DNA from: Actinernus sp. WN-2022
Taxonomy: Eukaryota > Cnidaria > Anthozoa > Actiniaria > Actinernidae
DNA: 64,000 nucleotides
Assembly (NCBI GenBank): GCA_030867875.1
Contig: JAOWCC010001634.1
Span: forward strand, 58,143,860-58,207,859
Direction of reading: 5' to 3'
Within the stretch, counting starts at the first letter, position 1; each line of letters starts with the position of its first letter. Under the pieces are notes generated by a model. That model searched no databases. It was given only the letters and a program-made list of their open reading frames with translations, and was not told where the DNA came from. Made by a program: the position numbers and the translations under genes. Shown in pieces: positions 33,432-48,400 of the stretch.

Positions 33432-36400
33432 AGGCCATGGTTTGTACCCACAACCTCCTGCATGACAGACCAGCTTGAAAACTCAGCAGAAATCATTGGA
33501 GACCAAAACTAGTAACATGCTGGAGAGAGCATATTGAAATGACCAACTGGGCAAAGTTTTGAACAAATATTAAAGATATCAACATTAAAAAGTTAGTGTT
33601 GAGCTAACAAAGTTCGAAAATTTACAGACAGACTATTGTGTGGTGTTGTATGGGTAAGACTAATGTCCAGCAAAATGAAAACAGATAACCCCCTAAAATT
33701 TGGTAACAGTGTTTAGTTTGATGTCCTCTTTTCAGCCATTATTATCGCCATTACATGTATTAATAGTAGTTTCAAATTAACTGCAAGATCCCCATTGGAA
33801 GATCCCTTTATAGCCTTTCTTGCGAGTGAGATATTTTCTTTAAAGTCTAAAAGTCATCCTCGTAACAGATGCTATAATGTATACTAAGAAACACTTAAAC
33901 TAGTCTGGTGTTATGGATTATGACATTTTTGCTGGTTTCTAGTTCTACTCAGGTCAGAAGATGCCACATTGCCCTTTCAAACTTCTTCACCTTGTTTGGA
34001 CTCATGCTCGACATCTTGCTGGCTACGAACAACAGGATGCACATGAGTTCTTTATTGCTGCTTTAGATGTTTTACACAATTACTGTAAAGGTACAGTACA
34101 ATTACTGTCAAGGTAACAACACATGATCACTATAGCAACTGTCATGTATTTACGATGAATCCCATAATAATTTTATTATTATTATTAGTCCATAATTAGT
34201 AGCATTTATCCTACATCTCCAGAATTTCCTGGGTCTCTGACACCACCCCTTTGGAATTTCCAATTCCCTCCATCAGTGGCATAGGGAGAGGGGGGTGAGG
34301 TGGGGGCAGTTTCCCCCTTCTCTACCCAGTGCTATATAGAAGAGAGATTGACAGAAGTTGTAAATAAAAATGCCCCAGAATTAATCATTTTGCCCCCCAT
34401 CCCCCAGTTTCCCCCAATTTTCAGGACCTTCCTACACCCCCTGCCCTCCATGGTGGGGGATAAGACTTCTTGATATGTTGTTTTTAGATAATCTGCTGTC
34501 ACTTGTCAGCTACACTTGACATGTAAGACCTCAGCTCTGTTAGAGTAAGCTGACAGTGGTACTCCCTTTTTTGGAGAGCTGGGGTGGCATAGTGGTAATT
34601 ACATGTTCTTTGTCTCTCACCTCTGGACCAGGTTTAATCACAGTGCCATATGCAAGTTGAGTTACTTTGTAACTCTCCCTTGCTCTGATGGTGTTTTCCC
34701 CCATGTTCTCTGGTTTTCCTCCCTCCAAAAACCAGTCTACATTCCAATTTGTGTCCCCATTATTAGTATATACCCCTTTTAGGGTCAGACTAGACGAATA
34801 TTAAACCATTCTTAACATGGGAGTTACTGTAAAGGTGTATCTAGAAATAGAACAGGCTGGAAAAGGACTGGTGTAAGATTGCTGGCCTATTGCGTTAAGA
34901 ATGATGCATTGCCTACTTAATGAAATATTTTAATGTTTTTAGATGATGCCCCTGACAAGGAAGCAGTACAACCCAATAATCACAATAAATGTAACTGTAT
35001 AATTGATAGAATATTCACTGGTGGACTTCAATCTGACGTCACCTGTCAAACATGCAAGTAAGTTTCTCACACACATAGTATCCTTCAGTTTAATAATAGA
35101 AGCTTTACAGTCCTTTGGTTTATACCCATTACAGTGCGGCACTTAGCTGTTTGATATTTATAAAATATATTATGGGAGCATCCTAAGAACGAGTGATTTC
35201 ATTGGCTGCTCAGTGTTTGATTTTCTAAATGCACGCTCGAGCATTTCGTTCTGCACGATCGAGTTAATAACTAGAAGATGGTTTTCTTATGTCCTTTTAC
35301 AAAATAATGCACTTTCAAGGTCTTATAAAGCTGCTAAATGCACTCATGTTCTGCTCGTGTATGCACAGTTTTTCAAGACCTTGAGCGTGCATAATTTTGT
35401 TATTAAATAGAACAGCTTTTATTTGTTAATTGAATATAAAGGGTAAAGAACGATCTGTGGGGTGCATTCCCTGCTTGCAGAACCTTCTATTCCTCGCTTT
35501 CTGTAATCAGACTGGCAGGGGAAAGAAGGCTCTGTTGCACTTGTGTTGCATTACTAAGCAACACGAAAACACTTTTGCCATGCTTGGACGGGTTGACCAA
35601 TGAGAAGAAAGTGATCCCATGGTAATTAGTATGCAAATTAATGATTGATGTCGGTGGATGCGTGGTATCATAGTGGGCTCCAATTTAATCAGCAAATACT
35701 TTACACAAGCATATTTTTATAATTTATTTGGCCATGGTCATGAACAGTGGTTAGATCAAACAATGTTACGACTAGGGGAAGAGCCTTCTTTCCCCCACCA
35801 GGCCGATTACAGAAAGGGAGGAATAGAAGGTTCTGCAAGCAGGGAATGGTGTGCATGGCAGTGGGAATGGTTTACCAGGGGGGACTCCCCTAAATAAGTT
35901 ATACACTCCAGGTACTTCCACTAGACAGGGTATGCACTTGACTGCAGCCATTACTTGTCCTGGATGTGGTGAGATGTTTTTTCTACAGATATTTTTATTC
36001 AAACACCATTCCAGCTTTTTACAAAATTCAAGGAATTTGGCAAAAGTTCCATCTCTGGTTCTTTTTGCTTGGCATTGTATTAAAAACAGCTGTATATTTG
36101 CATTCATAATGTTTAGTCAGCTTGTGTGACTTTGGGTGGGGGGGGGGGGGGGGGGGATTTGGGTTATGGGGGTGGGTTACATAATGTGACTGAATAATTT
36201 GCAGCCATGGAAACTCTACAAACTAAATTAATCTGAAATTCACGCTTCACTTTTCTTCGACAAAATTCGTTACGGTAAACGTAACGAATTGACAATCTTC
36301 GTCAATCTTCGAATGATTTATAGTTGGTGAAGGTGAAGGTGCATCAAGCATCAAGCGCCCTAAGGTTAGAATATGCTCTGCTAGATCACAACTAACCTGA

Positions 36401-39400
36401 AATGCTTTGCTAGATCTCTAAAGCCCGCTACAAAGTCGCATCGTTCTCTTAAACAAATCTAGTGAACACCCAGATATGAACAAATCTAAAACAGCCTACT
36501 ACGTATGGTGGCATGAAGAAGATGCCGGGATCTGTACATCCTGGGATGAGTGCAAAGCGAACTACACTGGTAAAAAGGGTGGTAACAACAAAAAATGTAA
36601 GAGTCTTGAAGAAGCACAGTTGCTCAAAGATGCGAAAATCAAGAATCTGAAAACCAGGGAGAAAGAAAACTTAAATGACAACGAAGTTATAATAGTTACA
36701 ACCCAAATTCAAAATGGCGAGTCGGAAGAAATCAAAGATGGCGGCGGCGCCACCACCAACAGCAATGATCCTAAACGCAAAGTTGACCTACCACAAGATA
36801 AAAACGACAAAGAATCGGCCGCGAGAAAACCCCGATCAATCGGAAGGAAGGATGAAGGGCATGACCCTCATTACGAGGAGTTCGTGAAATTTAGACAAGT
36901 ACAGAAGGACTTCAATGATAAATACGATAACTTTGCGTCCTCGGTAACGATGGAGGTGAATGAATACATGATCGAGGTCAAAGACCTGGAGTGCAGGCAC
37001 AAAAACTCCATAAAAGAGCTGAATTTCGACTTCCGTACGCAACTAGAATCTGTGAAGGAGGAAGCAGATAACAAAATCACTAAGTTGACCAAGGAACTAA
37101 ATAAAATCACTAACAACCTGAAAAAAGAAATACATAATTTGACACAACAGGTGGAGGAATTAAGGAAATCAGTGATAGTACTACAGCAGAATCAAGTAAA
37201 CGAAACAATTGAAGCAGCACTAACGGAGTCAGATGAAGATGAATTCGCAAGTTTAGCAGACGTGGAATCCACTCCCGACATTACCACACCGAATAGATTT
37301 GAGGCGCTTCGACAAACCCCCCAGGCACCTACCGATGTCAATACACAAGAACCAGAAAACAACCAAAATGACTCTAACATATCTCAACCAAGAAACACAA
37401 CGGAAACGGCAACCATCGAGCAACCCGCAAAAAGAAGTCAGAGCCGAGAAGCCATTCTCATATTGTCGGACTCGATGTTAAAAGGTATCATACAAAGTCG
37501 ATTCGCCCCACAATATTATGTAAACAAACAGTACATCCCGGGAGGCACACAGCAACTACTAAACCACCTAAATGGCATGCAGGACCAGATGGAATATAAG
37601 TACATCATTTTACACACTGGTACCAACGATATCGGGAAAATCCGGTGTGATGAAATGTACAAGAACATGCAAGCAATCGTACAGAAGACGCGCGATATAT
37701 GGAGCAACGCGAATATTACTGTATCGGGGCTAATTTACAGTAGAGATGACGAAAGCAAGAATGCCAGAATAGATGAAATAAATCGACACCTAGAAAGGCT
37801 ATGCACTTCATTCCCGCATAACGTATCATTTTCTGACAATAGGCACATCACCTTAACCCCTGGTGGATTCATCAATCACAATGTCTTCTTCGACAGCGTT
37901 CACCTAAACAATGAAATAGGAACGAAGAAATTGGTTGCGAACCTGAAAGTATGTATGGGGCTTCGAAATCCAGGAATGCGACGCAAGAGCGACCTTAGCC
38001 CACGAAGAAGACAATACCCACAATTACCAAATAGAAGGGATCAAGCCAGTTATCATCACTACAACAATGACACTATGACTGACTATGGTCAACATCGTCG
38101 TGGTCAACAAAACATCGTGCACAACAACAGCGAACAATACAACAAAGGGTATAAAGAAGAAAGAAATCAGCAACTCAATTATGGATACAGAATCGATGCC
38201 GATGAGCAGCAGGAGAGGAATCCACCTCTCGGTGAAGCCTTTAGAGTTCTAGCCGACTATTTCAGACACACAGCTATTAGTCAGCCTAACTACAATTACC
38301 GGTAACGTAATTCACTCGTCAAAGACGGTATCGTTGTTGGTTTGTTTTTAATCTGAGTCTGATCAGGCTCAGCTATTCATTCGATATTGCTGCCTAATTA
38401 TTTAATAATTAATTATTAGGCGATTTAGAAAATTAGTTTAATTTTGGTCTGCTTTTTCTCCGCTTATATCACGGATTATTTTAAACATGCCAGGATCCCT
38501 GCGATTTGGTGTGTGGAATATACATGGCTATAAAAGCAGTAACCTCGGAAACAAATTACAACTAAATGAAGTGACCAAAATATTCAACAGCCATGACATA
38601 ATAGGATTGGTCGAGACTCATGCGGATCTTAACTCAGAATTATCAGTCGACAAATTTGTGCACTTTATTAAATGCCGTGATAAAACGGGAAACAGGCATG
38701 CCGGAGGGTTAGCCTTATATATTAGAAAATCTTTAAACAAAGGGGTTACTTATACCCCGTCCAAGAACAAAAATGTTATATGGTGTAAAATAGACAAAAA
38801 AATATTTTCACTGAAAGAGGATATCTACCTTGGAACAGTTTACTTAAGCCCCGCAAACTCAGAAAGATATACCGATGAAGATTTCATTTCTGACCTAGAG
38901 TTAGAAACTTTAAATTTCGCAACCAAAGGTAAAGTTATATTGCAGGGAGACTTCAATGCGCGTACCGGAGAATTACAAGAGTTTATAGTCGACGACAATA
39001 ATGATTTTCTAAATCTACCGGACGATTATCTGCAAGATATCAAAAACAATAGACATTCAAAAGATTCCGTCATTGATAGTAGAGGCAGGGCTCTTATCGA
39101 CACCTGTACATCATTAAGCCTGCGCTTTCTAAATGGAAGAATAATAGGTGATTGTTCAGGAAGGAAAACTTGTTTTAAATATAATGGCAGCAGTACAGTT
39201 GATTATGTCATTAGTGATGAAAGTCTGATTGAAAGCTTTCAGTATTGTAAAGTAAATCCATTAATTCCATATCTTTCGGATCATTGCTCGATATCCTACT
39301 CCCTAAGAGTATCGAGAGAATCCGCCCAGACTCCAAATATAGACATGGATGCTCCCTGCTCCAAATCATTATATAAACGAATAATATGGGACGACAGCGC

Positions 39401-42400
39401 GAAGGAAAGCATAACCACTCTCCTTAACACCCCTGAATACTTATATAAACTAAATAAGCTTTCTGAAAACTGTGAAACAAACGATACATCCAGTGCAATT
39501 AAGGAGACTACCGAATTTCTTTTCCAACTAAGTCTTGATTCCGGTCTTAAATATAAAAAGTCAAAAACGATACAAAAAGTACAGAGCATGGAATGGTTTG
39601 ATAAGGAATGTAAAACAGAAAAACACAACTTAAGATCCCTGGGTAAAAAAGTTAGCAATCACCCTGACAACATAACACTTCGGAACGACTTAAGTCTGAA
39701 AAAGAAACAGTTTAAGAATCTCTGCAAGAAAAAGAAATACCGTTACAGAGAAAAAAACATTGGAAAAATCGATTTTAGTAACGCTAAGGAAACGTGGAAA
39801 AATATAAATCGCATCTTTAATATTTCGAAAAAAGGTAAAAAATCTAACTCGATCGCAATTGAAGTGTTTTATGATTTTTTCAAGCAACAAAATCAGCTGT
39901 TAAACGGAAATTCTGTAAATCCACCCCATGAGGCCACAAACGCCACCGCTTCTGAACGCACTTATAATACTAAAGGCCCACTAGACTATGAAATTAGTAA
40001 ACAAGAATTATCAACCGCAATTAAGAAATTAAAAATAGGAAAATCGCCCGGGATACATAATATACTGAATGAAGTAATTCTACTTGCTAAAAATCAACTA
40101 GAAATACCACTGCTTAGGATCTTTAATAAAGTGTTGAGTTCGGGTCAATACCCAAAGGAATGGTGTACAGGCCTAATTATTCCCCTACACAAAAAGGGAG
40201 ACCAAGATGACGTCAACAATTATAGGGGAATTACGTTGTCACCAAGTCTTAGTAAAATATTTACGACAATTTTAAATGAAAGACTATGCAATTACTTGGA
40301 AAAAAATAATATTTTAAAAAAAGAACAAGGAGGTTTTCGAAAGAAGCATAGTACCATAGATAGTATATTTACATTAAAAACACTAATTGACAAATATGTA
40401 AAAAGCAAGCCAAACAAAAGAAGGAATATGCTGTTTACCTGTTTTATCGACTTTTCGAAGGCCTTCGACACGATCCCCCGAAGTAAGCTATTCAAGAAAG
40501 TAGAGGATACAGGGATTACAGGTGACTTTTTGTCAATATTGAAAACAATGTACAACAATGACTGTGCCGCTGTCAAAGTCGATGGCCAAATCACTGAAAC
40601 ATTTCAATGCTTTAAAGGTGTGAAGCAAGGGTGCATTCTCTCGCCAACACTGTTCAATCTATTCCTACATGACCTTCCTAAAACAATTGCTGAAAAAGCT
40701 GATACGAATGAACCACTGATAATAAATGGAATGAATATTAACTGTCTACTATATGCGGATGACCTTGTTATTATGGCAAACAATGCCATCCAGCTACAAA
40801 ACTATCTGAAAGGTGTTGAAGAATTTACTAATGAAAACGGAATGCAAGTTAACTTAGAAAAAACAAAGATCTTAGTGTTCAACAATACCGGTAAATCGAT
40901 GAACAAGTATAAGTTTAGATACTGGGGAAATGAAATCGAGAACGTTACTTCATATAAGTACCTCGGCTTAATGTTTAGCACGATAGGTAGTTTTAACCTT
41001 GCTAAAACTGAATTGAAAAAGATAGCGCTGAAGGCTCTATTTAAACTGAAGAAATCCATGGGTAAAAATTTCCGAACGGATATTAAATTAACTTTACGCC
41101 TCTTTGATTGCCTAATTAAACCAATTCTTCTCTATGGCAGTGAAATCTGGGGGGCAGACATAACAAAGTCTACAGAGAGAGACCCAATAGAAATAGTGCA
41201 CACAAAGTTCTGTAAACTTCTACTAGGAGTAAGCAAAAATGCAACTAATAACGCTTGCCGAGCAGAGCTTGGAAGATATCCTCTTTCGGTGGAAGCAAAA
41301 ACAAGGAGTTATAAGTTCTGGCTCAAGCTGAATAACCCAGAACGTACATGTTTATCGCAGGACACATATATAGATAGCAGAGACGGCAATAACAAAACTG
41401 ATTGGTATCAGAAAATGAAAACTGCCATATGCACGGTTGGTCTCGGAGACATCTGGAATGATCCTCCAGTCAACCCAGTAATTCAAAAGCCTTATGAAAA
41501 ATTATTCAAACAAAGATTAAAAGATATCGAATACCAATGCTGGCTTAGCCAAATCAACGACGATGATAGAAAAGAAGGACAACGCAATAAACTTCGTACT
41601 TATCGTACTTTTAAAATTAACTATTCGCTTGAGCCATACCTTTGTAATGTTCATAACATTGATCATCGAGTAGCTCTAACTCGTCTAAGAATAAGTAACC
41701 ACGCCCTCGAAATTGAAAAAGGTCGACATTCTAGGCCCTACCTAAAACCAGAAGAACGAATTTGCCAAAAATGTGACAAACAAGAAGTAGAAGACGAACT
41801 ACATTTTGTATTGAGATGCCCCCTTTACAATGACTTAAGGGAAAGCACAATCAATGTTGTGAATAGAAAATTAAATTTACAGAAACCGAAATATCAAAAC
41901 GAAAATGTAGTTTTTAATTTACTAATAGATCCGCCTTTAATATTACAAAAAGAAGTTTGTAAATATATACATGACTGCTTCAAAAAACGCAAAAATAATA
42001 GTTAAAATAACTACATATAACACATATACTCCTATACATGTATCTTACCTTACGTTTGTTAGCTTTCTCAGCAGGTCTGAGACCTAGGTACAATTTGTAT
42101 ATGGTGCCAATAAACACATCTATCTATCTATCTATCTAATACAAGACATACGGGGGGGTGGGGGGGGGGGGTGGTGGGGGGGTGGGGGGGGGGGTGGGGG
42201 GTATGTATGTGAGACCCTGTTTGACCCAAAATCCGAGCTCCAAAACCCTGATTGCCCCCTTTTTTGGGGGAAAAAAACCTGATGCCTAAACAATACTGAA
42301 CCCCGACCCTGACTGCACCCACATTAAACTCAAATCCTGACCCTGATCTGCCCAAATCAGGTCAAAACCCTGACCCTACCTGCCCAAACTGAGCTCAAAA

Positions 42401-45400
42401 CCATGAACCACCCGCGCGGCACATACATAATACGCCACAAACAGGAGTACCCCCCCCCCCCCCCCCCCGGGAAGACATGTATGCCTTTGTGTCCAGGGGA
42501 CATTGCCAAACTGCCTTATTAAACTAAATTAATAATTCATCAGTTACTAACGGAATCCAGTTATTGACCAAATGGTTATGCATACTTGTAATGTTTGTAC
42601 AACAGTTGCGTGTCCACGACAGTAGACCCATTCTGGGATATTTCTTTGGATCTTGGTCATGGAGACCACAGTGGACGGAACAGTTCAGGGGCCTCGGCAG
42701 CATCCACTCCTGATCCTGCTGGGCCAGGTACTAACTTTAAAAATGAAATTCTGAGTTTGAAAGCATAAAAACAATAATTTCTATATACAATGTAATAAAC
42801 CAGTTCGCTGTTAATTCCAACATTTTGAAAGGGGTGCAAACATGGCATGCAATACAGTGTTTGTATGGGAATCCGATGCCAAATAATTTCTGTAAAATCA
42901 AATTTCTGAAATATTCACTGTCTGCAAACTTAAGATACCAGGTAAAATATTAACTGATTAAAATTTGAGGGATGTAGCTGTCCTGGGAAACATGTAATCG
43001 TGTTTTCAGTTTTCCATACACACTATGCATAACTCACGCGGTCACAACACGAAAGAGAGGCCGGTAGGTCCTCTGGAATGTTGAAGTTGAAATACTAGCA
43101 GGAGGTGTGAAACGTGTTGAACATGATTGTTTAGTTGAAAAATGTTTCTTTATAGTGCAACCAGCCAGGCGCATAACAAAATAACGGCATTGTTTCACTG
43201 AACATTCGTTGAGTGCATTTCACAATCTCCCTGGGCGCTTCAATTTCAACATTTCAGAGGAGCTACCGGCCTCGTTGACATGCTAGTTACCAGGACTTGT
43301 GCAAAGGGTCTATACATTTGTCTGTTACAACGAGTCGAAGTTCGAAGGAAAATTTACAGGTATCTTAAGTTTAAAAATGCAGACAGTGAATATTTCAGAA
43401 ATTCGATTTTATTTGTCATTGGATTCCCGTCCGGATGTAAAAATTGGAATGCTTATCGGTTGTAACGTTCCAACAGCGTTTCAACCTCAAGGTCATCTTT
43501 GGTAACGAGGACGAGCCGTGGGCAGAGCAGTAAAGGCACCGGCTGCCTTAGTTTTTTACCTTCTGTCGCCACGCTATCGCGTCACCTCGTAACCAAGGTT
43601 TGGGGATGATGTGAGCAGCTAGAGCGAGCCAGTTGGACGAGTTAAACAGTTGCTAGCCTTCCCCAGGAAACCGCATAGATTTTTGACGGGTTTTAAGTTT
43701 ATATTCACAGTAAGTACGAGCCAGATATGTTCTTCGTGTGCCGTGTGTGCACCCATTTCAAAATGTAAGAATTAACCGCGAACTGGCCTACATGTAGTTA
43801 GTTTTGTTTTTGGTATTCCCAAAAGGTTTGCAACAATAACATAGGGTCTTTAAAGAAGATTTTGTTACATATTGTAGACATATAATGATGTGACTCTTTT
43901 TTGTAGAAGTGATGTCACCCGCACTAAAAAATAGACTTAATATATTTATACAGATGACAGCAATAGCCAGACTCTAGAATACAACCACCACCATGATGAA
44001 AGCTTTGTACCAAAATCTCTAATAGAGTGTTTACGAAGGTATGTAGCACATTGAACATTTATCACTCGATTAACGTTATTATAATATAAATAATTTCAGA
44101 TAGCCTACATGTGCCCTTATTTTAGTTTTAATCAATAATTATTGTATTATTATGTATAATTATTGTTGTGTTGTGGTAGCAGGGATTTTATACTACTGTT
44201 AATAGGCGTTTTGCAAGAAACAGTCACGTGCTGATACAATACTTTAACGAATGAATTGAGCTCTTGATCCCCATGGGAAAGGCATTGCCATGGATGCTGG
44301 AGGGCAAGCTTAATGTTTAAAAATGCTGTTTTAGAAAGAGCAACAATCGATTGGAGGTGGAAAATTGCATTTACAAACAGATTTTGCTATTATAACACTA
44401 CCGATCTCGTACAAGTGCCTTTAAATATATGAATTAAGATTTTGCTGCCCTTAACTACAACCACGTGATTGCATTCCTGCAAAAGGTCCAGTGTCCTAGG
44501 GTAGATCAATAGGACTCTCATTTAGTAGGACAGTAATTCAGTCATAACAACCTTGAACGGAAGGAAACAGAAAGCAATCAGACCAATGTCATGTCATGTT
44601 GACAATCTATTGGTCATTTTTACGAGATGTTCGGTCATACTCCACAAGTGCACGCGACTACAATCTAAATCACTGAGCTAGGCACATGAACATTTAATTA
44701 TGCTGATTACAGCGGTTTTCAGTTGTGTCGTAAAACCAAAACCAAAGAACTTACATAGCCAATCACAGGAGGAAGTGAAAACACAATGAGCCAATCATGA
44801 ACTGAAGTAATTCACGATTGGTTTTACTTAATCAATCACGAGTCAAATTAAACACAATCGTTGATAGTGTGTCGCTAAAACAAAATCTCGTGATTGCGTT
44901 TGGTTTTAGAGCGGTTTTCAATTGAGTGTCGTACAACTAAAACCAGTGAGCCAATCACAGGGACAAGTAAAAATCTCAATGAACCAATCACGAACTGAAT
45001 TGGTTTTACTTCAACCAATCACGAGCAATCAAAAACATTTCTCACAGCCAATAGAAAAGCTAACCAAACGCAAAACCAAAGCAATCAATATTGTCGACAC
45101 TCAATCTGCTCTATGTACGATTTGTGATGTCTGTATTACCGTACTCACCATCATAGTTAATCGAGGGAAATCGTTAGGAAACCTGGTAAAGGCTCTATAA
45201 TAATGATAATATTTATTTACCCACGATATGTTACAGCGGAGCTGCTATTATATTTAGGCTGGAAGGGGGTAAGACAAAATATTGTGCACGGTTATAGTTA
45301 ATTAGCGTCCCCTGAATGATTGAACCCACACGTTTCTGTTGGCTAACTGAGTAACATATTCCAATATCTATTGTGTTTTGTTCACGGTCACTGTTGAAAA

Positions 45401-48400
45401 AAAAGCGAACAAAGGCCTATAACAAAGAAAGTCGCTGGGTTTCATAAACATTCCATCTATTAACTATGGTACCATGTACATGAACATGGTTAAGTTGACA
45501 AGCTCCTTAAAAGTTAATTGAGTTATGCTGATTTGTGATTTCCGTACGTACCATGTAGCAAAGTAATATTTTTTAAATATTAATTAAGCTTTTTCAGTAA
45601 ATACATGCCTCAAGCACAAGTATTTGGATTTTATACAGGATGGACGAAAATCAGCTTATTTATTTGTCCCTTCGATTAAAAACTTCACAATAAAAACGTG
45701 TGACAGGGCGTTTTCCATTCATCCGGCCGGTTTGGCCAAGGGACTAGTTCTTGTTCTACAAAAGTAAAGGTCTGACATTTTCACATTATGTTTTGCAAAC
45801 ACCTGTCAAATTGTTTGTAACTGTTTGCATTTTCACGTGCAGCTGTTGTATATTGTAATTAAGACTATTGAGTGTCTTCCTAAATGTTGCCGTCGTTGTC
45901 CCTAAATATATGCGCAGTTGGATAAAACTGGTAGAACTGGCCAGTTCACCTCCCTGAGTAGGACCAGTCTGTCCTGGACCAGTTCCATTAGAACTGACGC
46001 GTTCCATTTGAGAACTGGCTGATCAGACAGTTAAAACTTGTAAACACATGGCTGTGCTCAAACAAGCTCTCCTTAAACATCACTAAAACAAATTTTGTTT
46101 TATTTCATCCTCACCAGAAAAAAATGTCTTGCCCAGTTAACCTGACCTTAAATAATAAACCCATTAAACAGGTTAAGTCAGTGAAATATCTAGGAGTACT
46201 CATTGATAGTAATCTAAGCTGGAAACCCTATGTAAATGAAATATGTAAAAAGGTAAACAGAAGCATTGGCGTTCTTTCTAAATTACGTTATTATCTAAAT
46301 GTATACATACTTACTAATTTTTATTATTCCCTTATATATCCTTACCTCACCTATGGTTTACTTGTCTGGGGGAATACATATCAGACTTCAACTCGTCCTT
46401 TGTTTATTCTTCAGAAAAAGGCCCTTCGTATTATTACATTTTCTAAATATGATGCATCTTCTACCCCTTTGTTCAAAAAATTGCAAATTTTAAAACTAAA
46501 CGACTTAGTCCTCTCTCACACTGCTTTATTTATGTATCAATATCACACAAATACCCTCCCAACTGTTTTTAGAGATTTCTTTAAACCTCTCTCTGAAATC
46601 CATCATTACAACACTCGCCTAGCATCCACTTCTTCTTATTATCTTCCTGCTATTCGAACTAATTATGGTCTATTTAATATTCGTTTTCAAGGTCCAAAAA
46701 TATGGAATTCACTAGACAAAAACCTTAAATTCTTGACTAAATACAAATTCAAAAATTGTTTGAAAAAAGATCTTATAAGTAAATATTGATCAAATATCTT
46801 TTCAATTTGCCTTTTCAATTTCAATTTAAAATATTATTTTCAGCAGATTGTCTTTTATTCGTTGTCCCTGTTATGTTTACGTGTGTCCGTTTCTTGTATT
46901 TATTATATAACAAATTATGTACATTGTTTTCGTTCTGACCGCCATATCAAATTGCAATCTGAACTTTGTTCCGGTGGCTCAGCTTAGTTTAGCTTTCTAG
47001 TTATTCTGAGCCTACCAGTACCAATTATTGAGCTTTTCATTTTTCCAGTAAACCTGTAACTATTATTAATTCCAGTACGAAATAAAATTTGTTGTTGTTG
47101 TTGTTGGTGTAAATGAAAGTGCCCTAAGCTAAGAATGAGAGTTAACGTTCTCTCACATGTGAATTCTCTGTAGCTGGACTTAGGGAAAGTCATTTAATAT
47201 GATGAAGGAGGGAGATGAAGATATTGAAGTTGGGCTCTTAATATATTTGCACAGTTAAAGGGGAGGCTCTTAAAGAATACTTGGTAACAAGGGTACCTTC
47301 ACGGTGGTCTCTTCGGCAAAAAGCTGAAAAGATGGCAAGGGGGCTACGGAAATTTTGCGTTCTCAATTTCAATCTCTTCATTCCCCCTCCCCTGTCATAT
47401 TAAATGAACTTTCTCTTAGTCACACAATTTTACTCACATTAATTTTAATACATAATGTTCAGTTTCAGATGTAAATTTTACATAAATGGAGAAAATGCCA
47501 AAAGGAAAGGATGTGAAAGTACTGGCTTGATAACATAGATCCTTAATGTAGGTTACTTAGTACATGTATCTTATCTATTTGAATAGGTTTACTAGGCCAG
47601 AGAGCCTGGGAAGTGAAGCGAAGATCAAATGTAGTAAATGCCAAAGCTATCAAGAATCTACCAAACAACTCTCTATGAGAAAATTGCCTGTTGTTGTCTG
47701 CTTCCATCTTAAGGTACGGTAACAACATTCACATGAGGGGGGTGGGCTCTTGTTGGTCATATCATGTAGTGTGGATTGTGCTGGAGATAGCGTTTGTCGT
47801 TCAGTTCATAGTTCCACAGTGTGCTCCTTCAAAATAAACATTGCGATAAACGCTGAGTTCGCCGATAGTCTGATTGGTCGATAGCCTTATGTGATTACTG
47901 ATTGGTCGATAGCCTTATGTGATTACAGATGCACGGATGACGTCACGTTTTGCACAAAATCATTTTGTATCCTTGATTTACTAATTATTGTGTTAAACAA
48001 ATTGATGTTGTTTTGCCGTGGGTCTGCTATAGATGTACGGTATCAATCGGTCCACTTATAAAGATGCTCGGCAAGATTATATCTTTGTTTTAAAAATGGT
48101 AAGAGTATGGCTCGGCTGCAATCCTACCTTGAAAAAAGTTTTTTTCTTTTCATTTTCATATTTTCTCATTTCAGCGTTTCGAGCATTCGAAGAAGTCCAA
48201 GAAGATTTCTACATATATACCTTTTCCACAAGAACTTGATATGACGCCTTTTTTATCATCAAGGTACATGTCAATGTAATGTCAATATAAAGGTAAATAT
48301 AAACGTATAACGGTACATGTCAATATAAAACCAAACGGAACTGTGTCGTGCGGGACTTCGAGAGTTCAAAACCCTTAAAATAACTGAGTAGAAGATGCTG

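Larger units (their letters stand above)
36230..42139 (+). mobile_element. Apparently intact two-ORF non-LTR retrotransposon
   Basis: The element has a 5' leader of about 240 bp, ORF1 (36476-38305), a 181-bp gap, ORF2 (38487-42005), AATAAA at 42109-42114 and a (TCTA)n tail at about 42118-42139. Both ORFs are uninterrupted. The exact 5' end is uncertain because I found no target duplication. It lies in intron 7 of the USP22-like gene in sense orientation. ORF1 with an SGNH esterase domain is known from CR1-type elements, but the clade is not assigned here. Open reading frames of 609 and 1172 codons suggest recent activity. Confidence 0.9.
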
